Source: Callaeas wilsoni
Lineage: Eukaryota; Chordata; Aves; Passeriformes; Callaeidae
Length of the DNA: 64,000 bases
NCBI GenBank assembly: GCA_013398955.1
Contig: VWPU01004896.1
Coordinates: 116,910 to 180,909 of the forward strand
Direction of reading: 5' to 3'
Below the pieces are notes generated by a model that made no database searches, was not told where the DNA came from, and was given only the letters and a program-made list of their open reading frames with translations. Of this stretch, positions 1 through 16,393 are shown piece after piece (position 1 is the first letter of the stretch; every line of letters starts with the position of its first letter). The position numbers and the translations under genes are program-made.

Positions 1-1930
1 ACTTTTCATACATATGTCATTAAAGTGTTTTTATAAGCTTGAATTATCTATCTACTGGATACTGGCAAATTGTGGTAGGTGTTACAGTCAGACAACCTTG
101 CAGATTCAACACATATTCTAAAAAGACAAGAAATTGCCAAGAAACTTTACAGTGTTACTAAGCCAGTATCGAAATCTAATTTTAAAGTGAGTTCTGAAGC
201 CCTTTGCTCTCAGATAAACAACTAGATCACAAACTAGTAGCAGTCAGAAATATACGGTTTATATCACCTACTTTCTTCTGAAGAAAATTGTTTTCACAAA
301 CACTTATCTTTATGAGTATGTCTTCCTACTTTAGTGCAAGTGTGAGCTGTTGGTACCTCTTAAACCTTGGTTCTCCTCTCTGTAAACAGGATACCTCCTT
401 AGAGAGTGCTGCATTCTTCCTCCAGTTAAACAGTTTGTCCTTCCAGTCTCCTGACCAGAAAAAAACATGTCAATGTAAACAAAATTGTCCTGACAGTCAC
501 CTCCTTACCCATATCTGGTTTCCGCCATTTCAGAAATTGCTAAGTGCAGCAACAGGGTCTTCTGTGTCAACTCAGTATCCAGTATGAGTGGTCACTACTG
601 TCCAAGGCCAGTCCTGTCCTGTCTTTCAGCATTCTGAGTTGCATGTTCAGAAATGCGATTATACCACCCATCCATGTATTCCTTCAGAAATATTGTCTTT
701 GCTACGGTTTATAAAGACAATGGAAAGCTTTAGCTACTTATGATATCCTTTTCTGCCTGGACAACTTATTTCTTTCAGTAGTTCGAAAGCTTTTAACTTC
801 CAATAATTCCACCCATATAGGACAATATTAGAGGCAGAAATCAATCCACTATCCTCAAAGTATATATTTTTGCAGTAAATCCTTATCAGCAAATCTGTGA
901 AACAGCTATTATAGCAAAATCATCCATAAGTGTCATGATGATAGGGATCTCTCTATGCTCTAAGGGATGCCTGAAAAGTGGGAAATTTCAGGCTTGGGCT
1001 GATGCCACCATGCACAAATTTAATTAAAACTGTTGTGGACATTTCTTACATATTTTGTAGTCTAAGTATTTCTCATTTGAGCAATCAACAATCTTCCTTC
1101 AATCAACCAACTGTCCTCAAACATCCCATGGCATTAGATATTCATCCTTGCTATTATTAACTTAGAAGTTACTATTCTTCTGTACCTCTGACAATATTGA
1201 CAGTGAAATGGGAGAAATAATAGTTTCCAAAGATTCTAATTGAGAGCAGTTGCTAAACAGAGTTCTGCTCATACAGATATATGTTGTTCTGTTTCTCAGT
1301 TGATAGACACTGCAACTGTACAAGACATTTTCAAAGCAAATTAAATGATAATTTAAAAAGAAGACAACAAGCATGTGCTATACTAAAAACATCGATTCAA
1401 ATAAGAAGTGATAGATATGCACTCCAAATCATATATCTTATATTGTAGTGGTTCAGTGTAGTAGCAAATATAACACTTTCAGTATCTCAAGTCAAAATAT
1501 GTACTCATGTTACACACCACAAAAATGAGAATCCTTTATGAAGCTTATACCAATTATATATAGCAGCTCCCTGATAAGTGAGTCATGTTGACTTTTAATA
1601 TCTGTGATTAAGACATCTACTGTAAGCAAGTCAAGTAACCTAAACTCAAAGTCTAGATTCTCCCTATTGTCATGGGGAAGACAAACACATTTCTCCCTTT
1701 AGACAGTTGTCTCAGACGATTTACTCTTTAGTGAATGAACTTCACTGTCCAGTGGTTGTAGAGGATCTTAAATAAATTAAATGCCTTACTCTAAGATGGC
1801 TAAACAGGAGTGAGGGAAATCCCATGTTAGTGAGAGCTGTTTATTTGATTGATATAATCTTTTTCCATATTTTAAACAAGAATTTCCAGAAGATACATCT
1901 ATAATATTCTTTCTTTCAATTTTTTTTCAG
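1..1930 (+). other. SCN2A: Intron upstream of the domain II S1 exon (partial)
   Basis: AT-rich non-coding sequence inside the gene; its 5' end lies outside the window. Open frames at 288-587 and 978-1160 begin at or contain no recognisable domain and show no splice context for channel exons. A patch at about 350-640 is slightly richer in C and T, but I recognise no repeat family in it. Confidence 0.75.
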
Positions 1931-2169
1931 AGCTTGAAGAATCCAGACAGAAATGCCCACCATGCTGGTACAGATTCGCAAATACTTTCTTGATCTGGGA
2001 TTGCTGGAGTCCATGGTTAAAAGTAAAGCATGTCGTCAATTTAGTTGTGATGGATCCATTTGTTGATCTTGCTATAACTATTTGCATTGTTTTAAACACC
2101 TTGTTTATGGCCATGGAACATTACCCAATGACAGAACAGTTTAGCAGTGTCCTTTCTGTGGGGAACCTG
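1931..2169 (+). CDS. SCN2A: SCN2A exon: end of I-II linker and domain II S1 (239 nt)
   Basis: The acceptor is a T-rich tract ending in cag at 1928-1930 and the donor is gtaagt at 2170. The exon opens with two bases that complete a split Glu codon (phase 2), then reads [19 protein letters not shown], a hydrophilic pre-S1 segment. It continues through the domain II S1 helix, with [19 protein letters not shown], and the extracellular [39 protein letters not shown] is essentially invariant in the family; the last segment matches Nav1.2/Nav1.3 rather than Nav1.1 or Nav1.7. The size equals the conserved 239-nt exon known in mammalian paralogs (from memory). Confidence 0.95.
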
Positions 2170-3287
2170 GTAAGTAGTTTATCATGCACTACTTGATGTA
2201 AAAAAATCCTTTCCCAAAAGAAGAAACTTATAAATGTATTGAATTTGTTTAAATCTATTCCAGAATGTATTGTTATAATCAGTTTAGAAATGGTATATAT
2301 GATTTTCACAGGTAAAGTGTTTTTTTTACTGGAGCCTTTATCTTTCATGAATATATTTTTTAACTACTATAATGAAATAACTGAATATGTGTGGAAGTGC
2401 AGTCTTCACTGGAATGCCAGATTTCTTGACATCTACCTTGGGTTTTTTCTTTCAAACATTAAGGTAAATTATGCAATTTTTACTATGGTACTGATATAAC
2501 ATCACAGAAAATATTTTTCTTCTGTAAAAAATTGATGAAATATTATAAGTCAGAATTTCTCTTGGAATTCTTTTCAATTACACTACAGTGAAAATACTTT
2601 TACAAAAACGGCATGCTCCCAAACATTTTGTTGTGCTGCATAAACCACTGATCCCTGCACAGTGCAAGAAAGTGTTAAATTCTGTACTTAAAAACACTAA
2701 GATGCATTGATAATTTCACATTTGGCACTTGGAGATATTTCAAATGACATTATCACCCTGGATTTCATTTTCCTAAAAGGAAATAGCTGTCACGCAGCAT
2801 GACAACTATGTGTGAAACCTCTATATTCTTACAAAAAGCACCTGTACAAGGAATTCCAGCTTCCCCTGTCTACAAGACAGACAGACTTAGAGAGTCTGTG
2901 CTTAGACAGTCCAGCATTAGCGACATCTTTTTAGACTGTAAGCTAGGAAAATACTTGCTGTCAAGTCTTTTACTTTACTGGAACCATCCTCATCACACAG
3001 GACTTAAAACACCAGGTCACATCACATCATGTGCTGGATGGATAGTCCAGCACGTACCAGGGAGCTGAACTGCTGACTGGTCAATAGCTTTTTATAGGTT
3101 TGTCAAACCTCTGTCCTACTATATATCCTGATTTAGTTACTTGTTTTCAGTGTTTAGAAATTCTTAGATGACATTTGGAGATAGCAATCAGCTCTTTTTT
3201 ATAGTAACAGTTAAGAGAACTCACTGATTAAAAAAAATTCCTCAGGTATATAAATTTCTCATAACAATTCATTATATTTTGTTTTAG
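2170..3287 (+). other. SCN2A: Intron within domain II (S1 to S2)
   Basis: An AT-rich intron of 1118 bases with gt-ag ends. I see no repeat, second exon or other element. The small open frames are chance. Confidence 0.85.
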
Positions 3288-5957
<2,670 letters not shown>

Positions 5958-6443
5958 GTATTGAACCTATTTCTGGCCTTGCTGCTGAGCTCATTTAGTT
6001 CAGACAACCTTGCTGCTACAGATGATGATAATGAAATGAACAATCTCCAGATTGCTGTTGCAAGAATGCAGAAAGGCATAGATTATGTTAAAAAAAAGAT
6101 ACAGGAGTTCATCCGAAAAGCCTTCGTTAGAAAGCAGAAATCTTTAGAGGAAATCAAAGCACTTGAAGAGCTAAACAACAAGAAAGACAGCTGCATTTCT
6201 AATCATACTGCCGTTGAAATTAGCAAAGATCTGAATTATCTTAAAGATGGGAATGGAACCACCAGTGGCGTAGGCACAGGCAGCAGTGTGGAAAAATACG
6301 CAATTGATGAAAATGATTACATGTCATTCATAAACAACCCAAGTCTCACCGTGACAGTGCCCATTGCTGTCGGAGAATCAGATTTTGAAAATTTAAATAC
6401 AGAAGAATTTAGCAGCGAATCTGATATGGAAGAAAGCAAACAG
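5958..6443 (+). CDS. SCN2A: SCN2A exon: domain II S6 end and II-III cytoplasmic linker (486 nt)
   Basis: Acceptor cttttag ends at 5957; donor gtagga at 6444; phase 0/0. It starts with [20 protein letters not shown], the cytoplasmic end of domain II S6, then a long hydrophilic linker. The linker holds a basic amphipathic stretch ([17 protein letters not shown]), a Gly/Ser/Thr-rich segment ([16 protein letters not shown], apparently two residues longer than the mammalian form I recall) and the ankyrin-G binding motif [17 protein letters not shown] (starts at 6357). The motif is followed by SSESDMEES. In Nav1.2 this region anchors the channel at the axon initial segment, and the acidic serine cluster is a CK2 target (established for mammals). 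All key hydrophobic and acidic positions of the motif are intact. Confidence 0.96.
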
Positions 6444-9400
6444 GTAGGATTTTTCATATCTTAACTATTAAATTGTATTCATACATTTACATGTTTTAAT
6501 TACATATTTAGAATTAAAAACTGTAATATGCCATGTAAATATATTTTATGTTTTAGAATTTTATGTATTATAACTTAAGAAAAAAATATATAATGGTATA
6601 GTAGACGATCCCTAGAGTTTACATTTTTAGTGTTTTGTTTATTAAAATTTGGAAGATATTTGATTTTAAACATGATTATTTCTTCCACAGTTTTATGAGA
6701 TTTTAGGACTAGTAAACACTGGATAAAGCATTCTTTCTGTAGTACCTACATGTGATAAGAATTTATGGAGTAAGGGTAGAAGGCTAAGGAACAATTAAGG
6801 AGCTTTGCATACCGAGTAAATATAAGTGGAGAAAAAAGATTCCTTTCAATATTTAGGGTAGTTCTAAAAATTAACCCTGAGACATCACAAATCAGTAATG
6901 TATTCTGGATTATCTAAAAATTTTCGTGAGTAATATTTGTACAGACTTTGGGTTTGGAGACTATCGCTGGCTGAAATAAAGTAACCTAGGTACCAATGAA
7001 TGTTATGGAAAAGCAGCAGCTCAAATTATCCTGGAGGGCAGAATGATCCTGTAATACAGATGCATATGGAAACAGCTTACTTGAAGGCTTTATGCTGTTA
7101 TTATTGTGCAAAGTGACAGAAGTTGGTCCAAAAAACCAATGCCATATGTTTCAAAATCTAAGTGGCTCAAATACCAGAAGTGATCATGAACAGGTGCTAA
7201 TGGTATTCAAGGAGAACTTTGTATATTGTGGTAGTGATCAATGTCAAGCTAATAAATGCATTAGCAGAATTTAATTATATTCAATGCCATTAGAAATTTA
7301 GGAACTTTGAGGTTTAATGGATCAGGAACCATGGATAAATTTATTTTCAATTAGATTAGAAGCTGTGATGCTGTGTAATAACTCATTAATCCAAAAGGAT
7401 TTGTTTCCCATGAGGAAAGCTCTCCTGTAAAGAAGCCCTGCATTCATGACTTTATGATAGCTGTGTATCTGGCATATTTGCAATAATGATGTATTCCTCA
7501 GCAATATCAAACTACACCACATTACGTTAATGCATAGCCATGATCCAATTAATGGGGTTTTTGCTACAGAACATCAGGAGTGTGTGTTTATTTGCAGCTG
7601 CAAAGAATGCTGCTCTGTGTAATCGTAAGATGAACAGCAAGATATTCTATCATCTGAATTGCTCAGTTATGAGACAAACAGTTTCAATGCAGATATATAA
7701 GACAGTATAGCAGTAGTGCTTATTCACGGTAAATTTAGAATATCAGAGATACAGGAAGTGTAAAGCAGTGTAAATTAAGAGATCAACTAATATAAAAAAA
7801 CTGCAAAAACATTCAGAGTGATTGTGGGTCTGAGAGTTAAGTATTTTTCATACAAGCTGATCTAATAAAAGTTCATTTCCATTTCCAATGAACCTTTAGC
7901 AAAGTCTTCTGTATCCTTTCATATAGTCTGATGTTTTTTAAAATGGCATTATACTATATATTTACTGCTGTCCTTGTGGCTAACTTTGATAAATACAATT
8001 ATGAGTGCCTTCCTACTAACTCCATCAAGTTACAAGCCTAAAAATTTCCTGAATATGTTACTTTTTAAAAGGTCTGTAATATGCATTAGGAAGCTGGGGG
8101 GGCTGTGCAGATACTGAATTTGTGGTTACATGACATGTTAGCCTCAGCACTAAAGGAACTTGGGAAGTTCCCATCCACCTGTCTAGTCATCCCTGGGCAA
8201 TCTTTGCCACTTTCTCTGCCTCAGGGAAGGCAGGTCACTGGTTGTGCCATAGATATTATTGGTTTATTTCTTCTGTAAGGTAGATTGAATGGCTCAGTTT
8301 ACAATGTCCTGCCATATAGTCTATCAGAACAGCTGAGGAAAAAACAAAATGCAAAGCAAAAGCAGAAACTCTTCTGCTTTCCAGGTGAATATGTGATGTA
8401 GTACACCCAAAAAAATGTCTTGATGTGCTGACAAGTTCTGAATACCAATTTCAAGGTGACTTTCACAAGTCAATTCCTCTGTTCAACCCCATCTTTGCTT
8501 GGTTCAGGCATCATTCCTTTATCTTCTAAGGCCATCCTGAAGCTTCTGGAGGGTAATAAAGAAAAGGGGTTTTGCCCTTTTTTTTTAATGGACTGGTATC
8601 TATATGTCTTCAGGAAGAGAAACCAATTACTAAGCAATTTGACAGTGAAAATTTCATGTGGCTGTGGGAAATCCAGCAGTAAATGATGGATGATATTTAT
8701 ATTAAGAAATTGTGGAGAAATTTTCAATGGGGTTAAGATAGGTTTAGGACTTCCATGCTGCTTCAGTATTTTCGTAGACTGTAGTAGTCAATACCATTGG
8801 GAAACTAGAGCAATAATACTTCCATCAAGTTCTGCTTACACAACTGTTTATTGTTTAACTGTCTGACAGGTATTCATACAGTGCAAGTGTGCATATTGTG
8901 AACAGTAATTAATCAGATAGTACCCTGAAAATTGTGAATTCTATATTAATTGCACTTTCTGCTCTGGATTCTTTATTCCATTCCTTCTGGATGATTTCTA
9001 TGGAAAGAATAAAGTGGGGTTATTTTGTTGTTTGTATAAAAATCCACTGACTTTCAGAATATACGAACAGAAGTTCTGGTGTGTGACAGGAATTTGTGAA
9101 AATTCCCAATCTTCTCCTACCAAGTCAACAGTACTGTTGAATCTTTTGCTGCCTCCTGATTGTCTTTTAAGGAAGGTAAAGAGTGCACTGGTGCAGTGTT
9201 TAAGTTACCTCTCTAGAACAGTACGCCATCATTTGCTTTGTTTTGCCTCTCAAGGGGTCCCACTGAGAAACATCCCTGCTAGAAGGCCTGATCTGCAAAA
9301 GGAGGGGTAAGAGATGGGGCACAACTTTCCCTGCCTTAACTGTGGCAGTACTTAGCACTTAAAATACCCTGAAGAGGTATCCCCTGTAACAACATTTTAT

Positions 9401-12400
9401 TTAACCACAGAGCTGTGGGAAGCTAGATCTGCACAGGAACTGTAAAATGAATCTTTTTTTTCTGGTGTCTTACTGACTGTCGCTGATGTTAAGATCAGAA
9501 TGATTATTTGAAGTCTGTCGTGCTAGAAGTGGGGCATAGCCTGTGTCTCCCTGAGCAATATACCAGAAGCAGGTAATTGCTACAGACATTGTAGTTGTGG
9601 GTGTGAGGAACAAATTGTAGTATTTCCTATTTTTTTAATCAGATTATACTATAGTAGAAAATAACTCTAGCCACTGAGCTTCTTTTGGAAGGCTAGCTCT
9701 TTTTCTTTTTTTTTTTTTTCCCATTTCATGGAAACACTTTCTAATTAACTTGCTAGTTAATAACTTCCAAAATCTGCCAAAACCAATTCTGGAACCTGGT
9801 TGCAAATTCCAGACCTAAAAAAGATCTTTCTAATACATATCACTAGAAATTCAAGGAAATCTCTTTTTGGATGAAACAGAACGATAACATTTATTAGATT
9901 ATAAAGTTACTCAGTGCTTTAGAGTAATAGTTGGCTGAAAGTACCTGCAAGAAGTGAACATTTCATTGATACTTTGAAGGAGGATTTTTTTAATAATCAG
10001 AAAAGAGAGGTGCAATACCCAATGAGATAATCATCAGAAAAGAAACAGCCTTCTGCTCTCTGAAAAAAAGATACACAAGATCATTAACTTTGAAGATCAT
10101 AAAAAAATTAGGAGTAGCTGAAGGGGTTAATTTGGTGGGTTTTAACATTAGCATATGGATGCAGTTTCTATTGTGAAATGAGTAACTATGTTAATCTTAC
10201 CACACACAAGACTCCTGACTATTGTATATTGTATACCACTTAACAGCTGTTTGTTATAGCTGATTGACAACTTTATAAATATATTTTTGCATTTCAGCAT
10301 GGGAAAATTATTTCAAATATATTTCTTAGTTATGGAAAACTTATTTTACAACTAAAGAAATACATATACCTACAGGCCTCAATCATTCACAATTCCAAAA
10401 GCCTTTCTATCTACAGTGTATGTACAGTAAATACAAATTCAGATTGGAGAAATAAGGCTACTCCATTGACTTTTGAGGATCACAACAGATGATTTTGATA
10501 AAAATATCCTTCATCATCTAATCTACTGAATTTTAAAAACAATGAGTAAGTTCAGTTTTCTTATTGGCTTCATCAGGGCCTTTGTGCTTAGATGAAGTGA
10601 AAAAAACAAGAACAGAGTTATTGCATTCCCAAAAGATAAGCATTTTCAGTGGGCTCCAATAAATTTCTTAGCCAAAACAGACTCGGCAGGATTTCATCAA
10701 TTGTCGGATGATTTTTTTATCATATTTAAATTGTCCAACTATCTAAATTATTTTTTCTAAAACTGACCAGTTCTGGGACAGTATCTTTAGAAGTGACAAA
10801 TTATTTGAGTTATGGACTAGGTGTGGTTATGATTTAAACCATATATCTGGATATACTGATGCTCCACTCTCCAGACACCGATACAATCCTCTTTTGAAAC
10901 AATGAGATAAAGATTATAGATTCAGAAGTGTATAGCATACTAAATCTAAACTAGAACCTTATACAATATGATAATTTATCACATTTAAGTTGAACAGAAA
11001 TTAAAGATGTTTATTTTCATCAAGATCTAGGAGTTCTACCATTATTAGAGGATGAAGGAGGAATGGGAAGGCATGCATCTTCAAACTATTTTGCTTCCTG
11101 TGTGTACATATTTTTCAAATAAAAGAGATAATCACATAGTCAATTAAACGAAGACTAGGACATGAAACAAACAAAAAAAACCCTTAAAATTTTCATTAAC
11201 AAGCATTAAGGACTATATAAATACAGGAATAGTTTCCAAATCTGTTAACCATGTATTTGTTAATTTTATTCATTCTATTTTTATTTATGAATCACAATTT
11301 TTGTGTGCAGATTACTAGTTCTGTATTTCTAATTTCTCTAAAATAAACTAACAAGTTACGTAGAAAAGTTTGTTGAAAATTTCAGGTGGTATGTATTTCC
11401 CTTTTTCCAGCTAATAATAAAATATTTAATAATTATGTTTTAATTGTGTTAAAGCCATGTTTGAATTAGAGATTCCAAAAAGAGAAAAACTAGTGATCCT
11501 GTGTCTTGAACTTCACTACCTACCATTCTTACTTCTCACAGGGGTAAAACCAAGCTGGAGCAATCAAGAATGCAGCTCTGGTGCTTTTTAACCAGGTAGA
11601 GCAACGTGTCACCACTTTCACACAGGTTACCTAAGCAAGTTATACATATATATGTATATATATATATAATCACTTTTTGATGGATTTTGACTGGCCTGCA
11701 TGCTATTCAGCTATGTACCTTCCCTATCCATTGCAAGAGTAGAAACATGCACAGCTGCTCTCTGCTGAGTCATGGGACTCACATCACAGCATGGTCAGGT
11801 GGGATTGGCAAACCCAACATACATTTTTTAACTCCGCTAATGGTTTTTCTGAATATTTAAATACAGTATTTAGCAATAACTGCATGCTCTTCAGGTTTTG
11901 AAGTATGGATCATAAAAGTACTGGAATGTTTTATGCTAAAGAAGCCAAAGAAAAAGGGAGCATGCATAGTTTTTTAAAAATAAAAACAACCCTTTTTGAT
12001 TCAGCCCTTATAAATGTAAATATTTAATGAAATGTGTTAAGTGATTTTGAAATAATTACTGCCATGACTTCAACTCCTTAATGAATAACATTTGAATTAT
12101 TGCAGTAGCTGCTGTGTGAAAAGGTGTAAAAATTATACAGTTATACTTTTAAATCTACAATGCACTGTAATGCAGATCTTCAAGATGCTACAAACTACAT
12201 TATATATTTATTTGGACAGTGCATATCTTGAGTTTTATAAACTGGAAGCAGAGCAAACAGTTTCATAATTGCTAAAATTATATTTATCAAATAACTCTCC
12301 TTAAAGAACTCTCAAACGCTAAACAGTTTACAACTCCTCTTTTTTTAAACCCTTTTATAAATAGTGGTGTTTGGAATGTGTTTCACAACAGTGTGAAATG

Positions 12401-15400
12401 AGTTGGGGGACTTATTGTGTAAATGAGAAAAACTATGGAGTAGTCAGAATCATTTTTATAAAATTGCACATATATCTATTTACCCTAGGGATCTTTTTCA
12501 TTATAGGCAAACATGCCCTCTATTGATGAGAAATTGGCAGAGCCTTCAGGAATAGGGACAGCAAATATTGCACAGGAGCCAAAGTTACAGGAAACTAAGG
12601 AGGTCAAATTATTCAAGTAAAACTAGGCATCCAAATTTGGGGGGGATTGAGATTTCAGTCCTGTAGCAGGATTGAAAGCTGTTTCCTTCAGGCAAAGTTT
12701 CACTGGCTTCAAAAGGATCACCTAGTGGTTCATTTTGTACCCTTGATTATAGTGTGGCATAATCTACCTATATTATATCGTGGTGTAAATTGACCAGAGA
12801 TGCCAAAAATATTAATATTGGTGGGTATTCTGAAAATCCTCAGATTTTAATGATTAAATTTTAAACCAAGATATGCTTCAAACACCAGATAAAACTCTCA
12901 GGAAAGAGATTTTAAAATTGTATTTTTAACATTATATAAAATCAAATATAAAAAGATCAGAGATTTAAAGTCAGTTTAGAATCACTTTGGAATCATCAAT
13001 CTCCATTGTTTTATTTTTTTTTCTCTCAATTACAGTGCAGCTTTCAAGATTGAAAGGATAAAACCACATGGCTGAATTACTAAAGGCAATTTGTAATGGC
13101 TGAATCCTTTTTATTTTATTGTCACTTGAATCATGAAGCCGTTTGTAAAGCTTAAAACTTCAGTAGCCTGCTCTTGCTCTTATTGAAATCTGGAATAGAA
13201 TCAAATGAGAGCAAGACTGGGTCTTAAGTGAATGCATTTTCTTGTAAATGGGCACATTAACACGCTGTTGGTCAAAGCTTGTTTTAATGATCGACGCTGT
13301 TGATAAGAGATGCACTGCTCTGAAAGAACATAATGGAGGCTGATTTTACATACATTAACCAAGTATTTGGGTGGGTGATGAAGCATTTTTTCTTTTATAT
13401 CCTACACAATAATATTTGTAATACTATTTTCAGAAAAATATAATCCCATTGAGGTAGTCTGATTGTTTCTTTTATTTTTGTGTGTGATTTCCACAGTATT
13501 GCTCAGGCTTCTGCTCTAGTCAAGCATGTTGTTTTGCTGATTCAGGCCTTTTGAATGCTGCATCATAAGCAATTGCTTTCAAATGTTTCCTTATAAAGGA
13601 AAATGTGATATCGTTGAAGATGCAAATAAATATTTACAGGGCATGGTGTGTTCTAGAGGCTGATAATCACATTTATGAGCTGATAAGAAGATTGTGCTAA
13701 TCCATCATGTATCTCGAGCTTCCTATTAGTTTTATTAGCTTTATTGCTAGAAAGAATATCATTAATGTCACCTTATTTAAAATGTATTGGTTCTTTCCTA
13801 ATTTAGGGTCTTGAAGCAAAGAAGAGGAGTTTTATTAACTAATGAGGTTTTTCTCTTAATAATGTAGTTGAGATTATATGAAAAATAATGAAGAGAATGC
13901 TTTTTGTGAAAATTACTGAAAATAATTATAGTAGTTTTTGTTTGTACTGGTTATAAATTGCACTTCTGTCACTTGGCTTTTAGCAACTATGCTGACAGAA
14001 CGATCGACAGCAGAATTTACATGGGAAGATGCAGTTAAAATTTGACTGCCTTTTAATTTGCACTCATAGGTTCATAATGGATGCTTACTATGAACCTTTA
14101 TCTTGCTACTAGTAAGTCAGTAATTTATTTAATGATGATGGATCAGGCCATGAATTAGTTTTACTTTTCCTAAGTTGACTGTGATAGATAATTATTTTTA
14201 CAATATTTGTGTTTTATTTAATGAAGAAACTGCCTATCATTTCAATGGAAAGTTTCTTATTTCTTGGTATTTCAGTGATATATAATAAGAGAGTTAATTC
14301 ACAAGTATTATTTTTAAAAGAAAGACAGCCTTATGTGTGGATAACAAGGTGGTGTGCTAATAATGTTTAATACCGTGTACATTACTGGGTATTTTGGTTG
14401 TAAATGTAATAGAGAAAGTGAAATTTAAAATATTCTCACGAGATACACAGTATTTTATCTCAGACTCACATATTTACATGACTAATAATAAAATTATTCC
14501 ATTTAGCGGCAACATGGCTATAACTATTTTACATGTATAAACTTTGGAAACCATACAGGAAGTACAGTATGAGAAGTGAAACATGATATTTTTGGTCACA
14601 ATGCAGTAACAACCATGGGACCTGAGGTCTGAGAGACCCTATATTGACTACATATTGTGTATGCAAAAGGCAGCTTCTTGAAAATTATCCCTGAAATTAT
14701 CCATCATTCAATATGACTTTTGTTTAAAACTTCATTCATGTTATGTAAAAGTTGAATATGACGAAATAATTCCTTACAAAGCTGTATTAAGAGATATGTG
14801 CCACTTACTTCATTTCTGGCAGAAAAAGCCCTTAGCTGCCAATACATTTTCCTGAAGAGATGAGTTTTAACTGAAGAGTTGAATAACAAGTTTTAATTTT
14901 CAGCAGTGTCTCTGAAGAACAAGAGAATACATGGAAGTGCTCCTTTCAAGAAACAAGTTACTGTTTATTATTTGTTGCAAAATCTGAACAGTAGGGGATT
15001 TTTATATTCTAAAAATGTCACTATCTTGAAAACTAAACGTGAAAAGTAGCTGATATTAAGCACTCTCTCAACAAAATTGTATAGAAAGGTCTTCATACTT
15101 TCTAAACATGACCTTCCTCCAAAGGACATGATCAATTCTGCTTAGCTAAAAGAACAAATCTACTCAGTGCTGGAATGCCCTTACATCAGTACCTGTACAT
15201 TTTAAAGTATTTAAGTGAGAAGGGCATTCTGCATCCCCCTTGAAACTCTGTACAACTGCTATGTGTGATAAATCAGAAGAATTTCACTGCCACAATTTCT
15301 TTAATGTTGCTTTCTGATTACAAGCCTTATTTCACAGTAAAAGAGAAAGTATTTTGGATGAAAAAATTACAACAGTACAACAATACTGTCAACTGAAAAC

Positions 15401-16272
15401 AAGTTGCAAATGCTATGTCCGATTATTGCATTTGTTGTTTGCATCTTTAGCAGTATTTTTCTTTCAAAGTACTCTTTCTTAAAAGGGCAAAATTATGGGC
15501 AGTCTTGTGTGACTGATAAACTGTATGACCTGATCAGAATTTTAATGTACTTGGTAAAAATTTTCTTTATTTATTTTCTATCACTCTCCAATTCCTGCAG
15601 TTTTCAGATCTAGAAGTGCTTTTACTGTAGTAAGGACTATAGTATTCCACAGTACAAAAAAGCAGTAGAATGATAGAAAAATTTGGGATAGAAAGTACAT
15701 CAGGAGGTCTCTCAATAAGCACAGGAGACCGGAATGCAAAGAAGATGTTTCAGCCTGGTAATTTGTGTTTTCTGCAAAAGTTAAATTCTGCAGAAATTTG
15801 CCATTAAATGCCATTACATTTATAACTTTTTAGTCCAAATAAGGTGTACTTTTGTGAAAATAACATATGTAGTGGACAAGAAGATATATGTGCAGATCTG
15901 TGATAGTTCATTTTGCTTGGAAAACTAAGACACATTTCCAATGTAATCTAGCATAATAGTAAAAAAATGAAATAACTTGAGAGTGTTGTGCATGCAAGCT
16001 CTCCGGAATTAATACTACTCAGTATACTTCATGAGTCATATACATGGATCAGGTTAGTAGCCAAATTATATTTAATTGTTCCCTATGAAAAGATAAACTG
16101 GGAAACAGAACTATACAATTTACATGTCATTACTGTGGTTTTACTTTTGGCGATGCATATTTATAAATTTGCCATTCTTCAAAAGTTAGACTGGCATGAT
16201 TTGATTCAGTACCGTTTTTTACAGAATATGTATCTAATGAGAAAAAATTGTTCTGTGGAACTTTACTTACAG
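6444..16272 (+). other. SCN2A: Largest intron (9.8 kb), within the II-III linker
   Basis: AT-rich intron of 9829 bases with gt-ag ends. It holds a TA repeat (11641-11669) and a T-homopolymer (about 9702-9719), but I see no intact transposon. A block at 13440-14310 looks like candidate conserved regulatory sequence (octamer ATGCAAAT at 13620, TAATCC motifs at 13441 and 13698). Open frames up to about 100 codons (for example 9014-9310) have no recognisable domains. Confidence 0.75.
11641..11669. repeat. TA-rich microsatellite
   Basis: TATACATATATATGTATATA then TATATATAA: an imperfect TA repeat in the largest intron. Confidence 0.85.
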
Positions 16273-16393
16273 AAACTAAATGCCTCAAGCTCATCAGAAG
16301 GCAGCACTGTTGATATTGCTCCTCCTGGAGAGGGCGAGCAAGCAGAAATTGAAAGTGAAGAAGCTCTTGAACCAGAAGCCTGTTTTACCGAAG
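16273..16393 (+). CDS. SCN2A: SCN2A exon: distal II-III linker (121 nt)
   Basis: The acceptor is cttacag ending at 16272; phase 0 at the start, phase 1 at the end. It encodes [18 protein letters not shown] followed by an acidic run of Glu-rich residues and EPEACFTE, matching the distal II-III linker. The donor is gttgta at 16394, a weak match to the consensus; it is chosen because only this boundary restores the Gly-Cys-Val junction with the next exon. The same reading frame stays open for about 95 codons upstream of the acceptor, but that stretch has no sodium channel similarity and is intronic. Skipping this exon would shift the frame. Confidence 0.92.

Noticed and set aside
288..587. A 99-codon frame in the first partial intron as a possible exon or gene
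   Set aside because: It starts with a non-ATG codon, matches no part of the sodium channel, and the domain II exon at 1931 has its own good acceptor.
15988..16272. A reading frame open for about 95 codons directly upstream of and in frame with the 121-nt linker exon
   Set aside because: It has a good acceptor (cttacag) at its end and no sodium channel similarity; the previous exon joins cleanly in phase 0 to 16273. Retained-intron translation is possible but unsupported.
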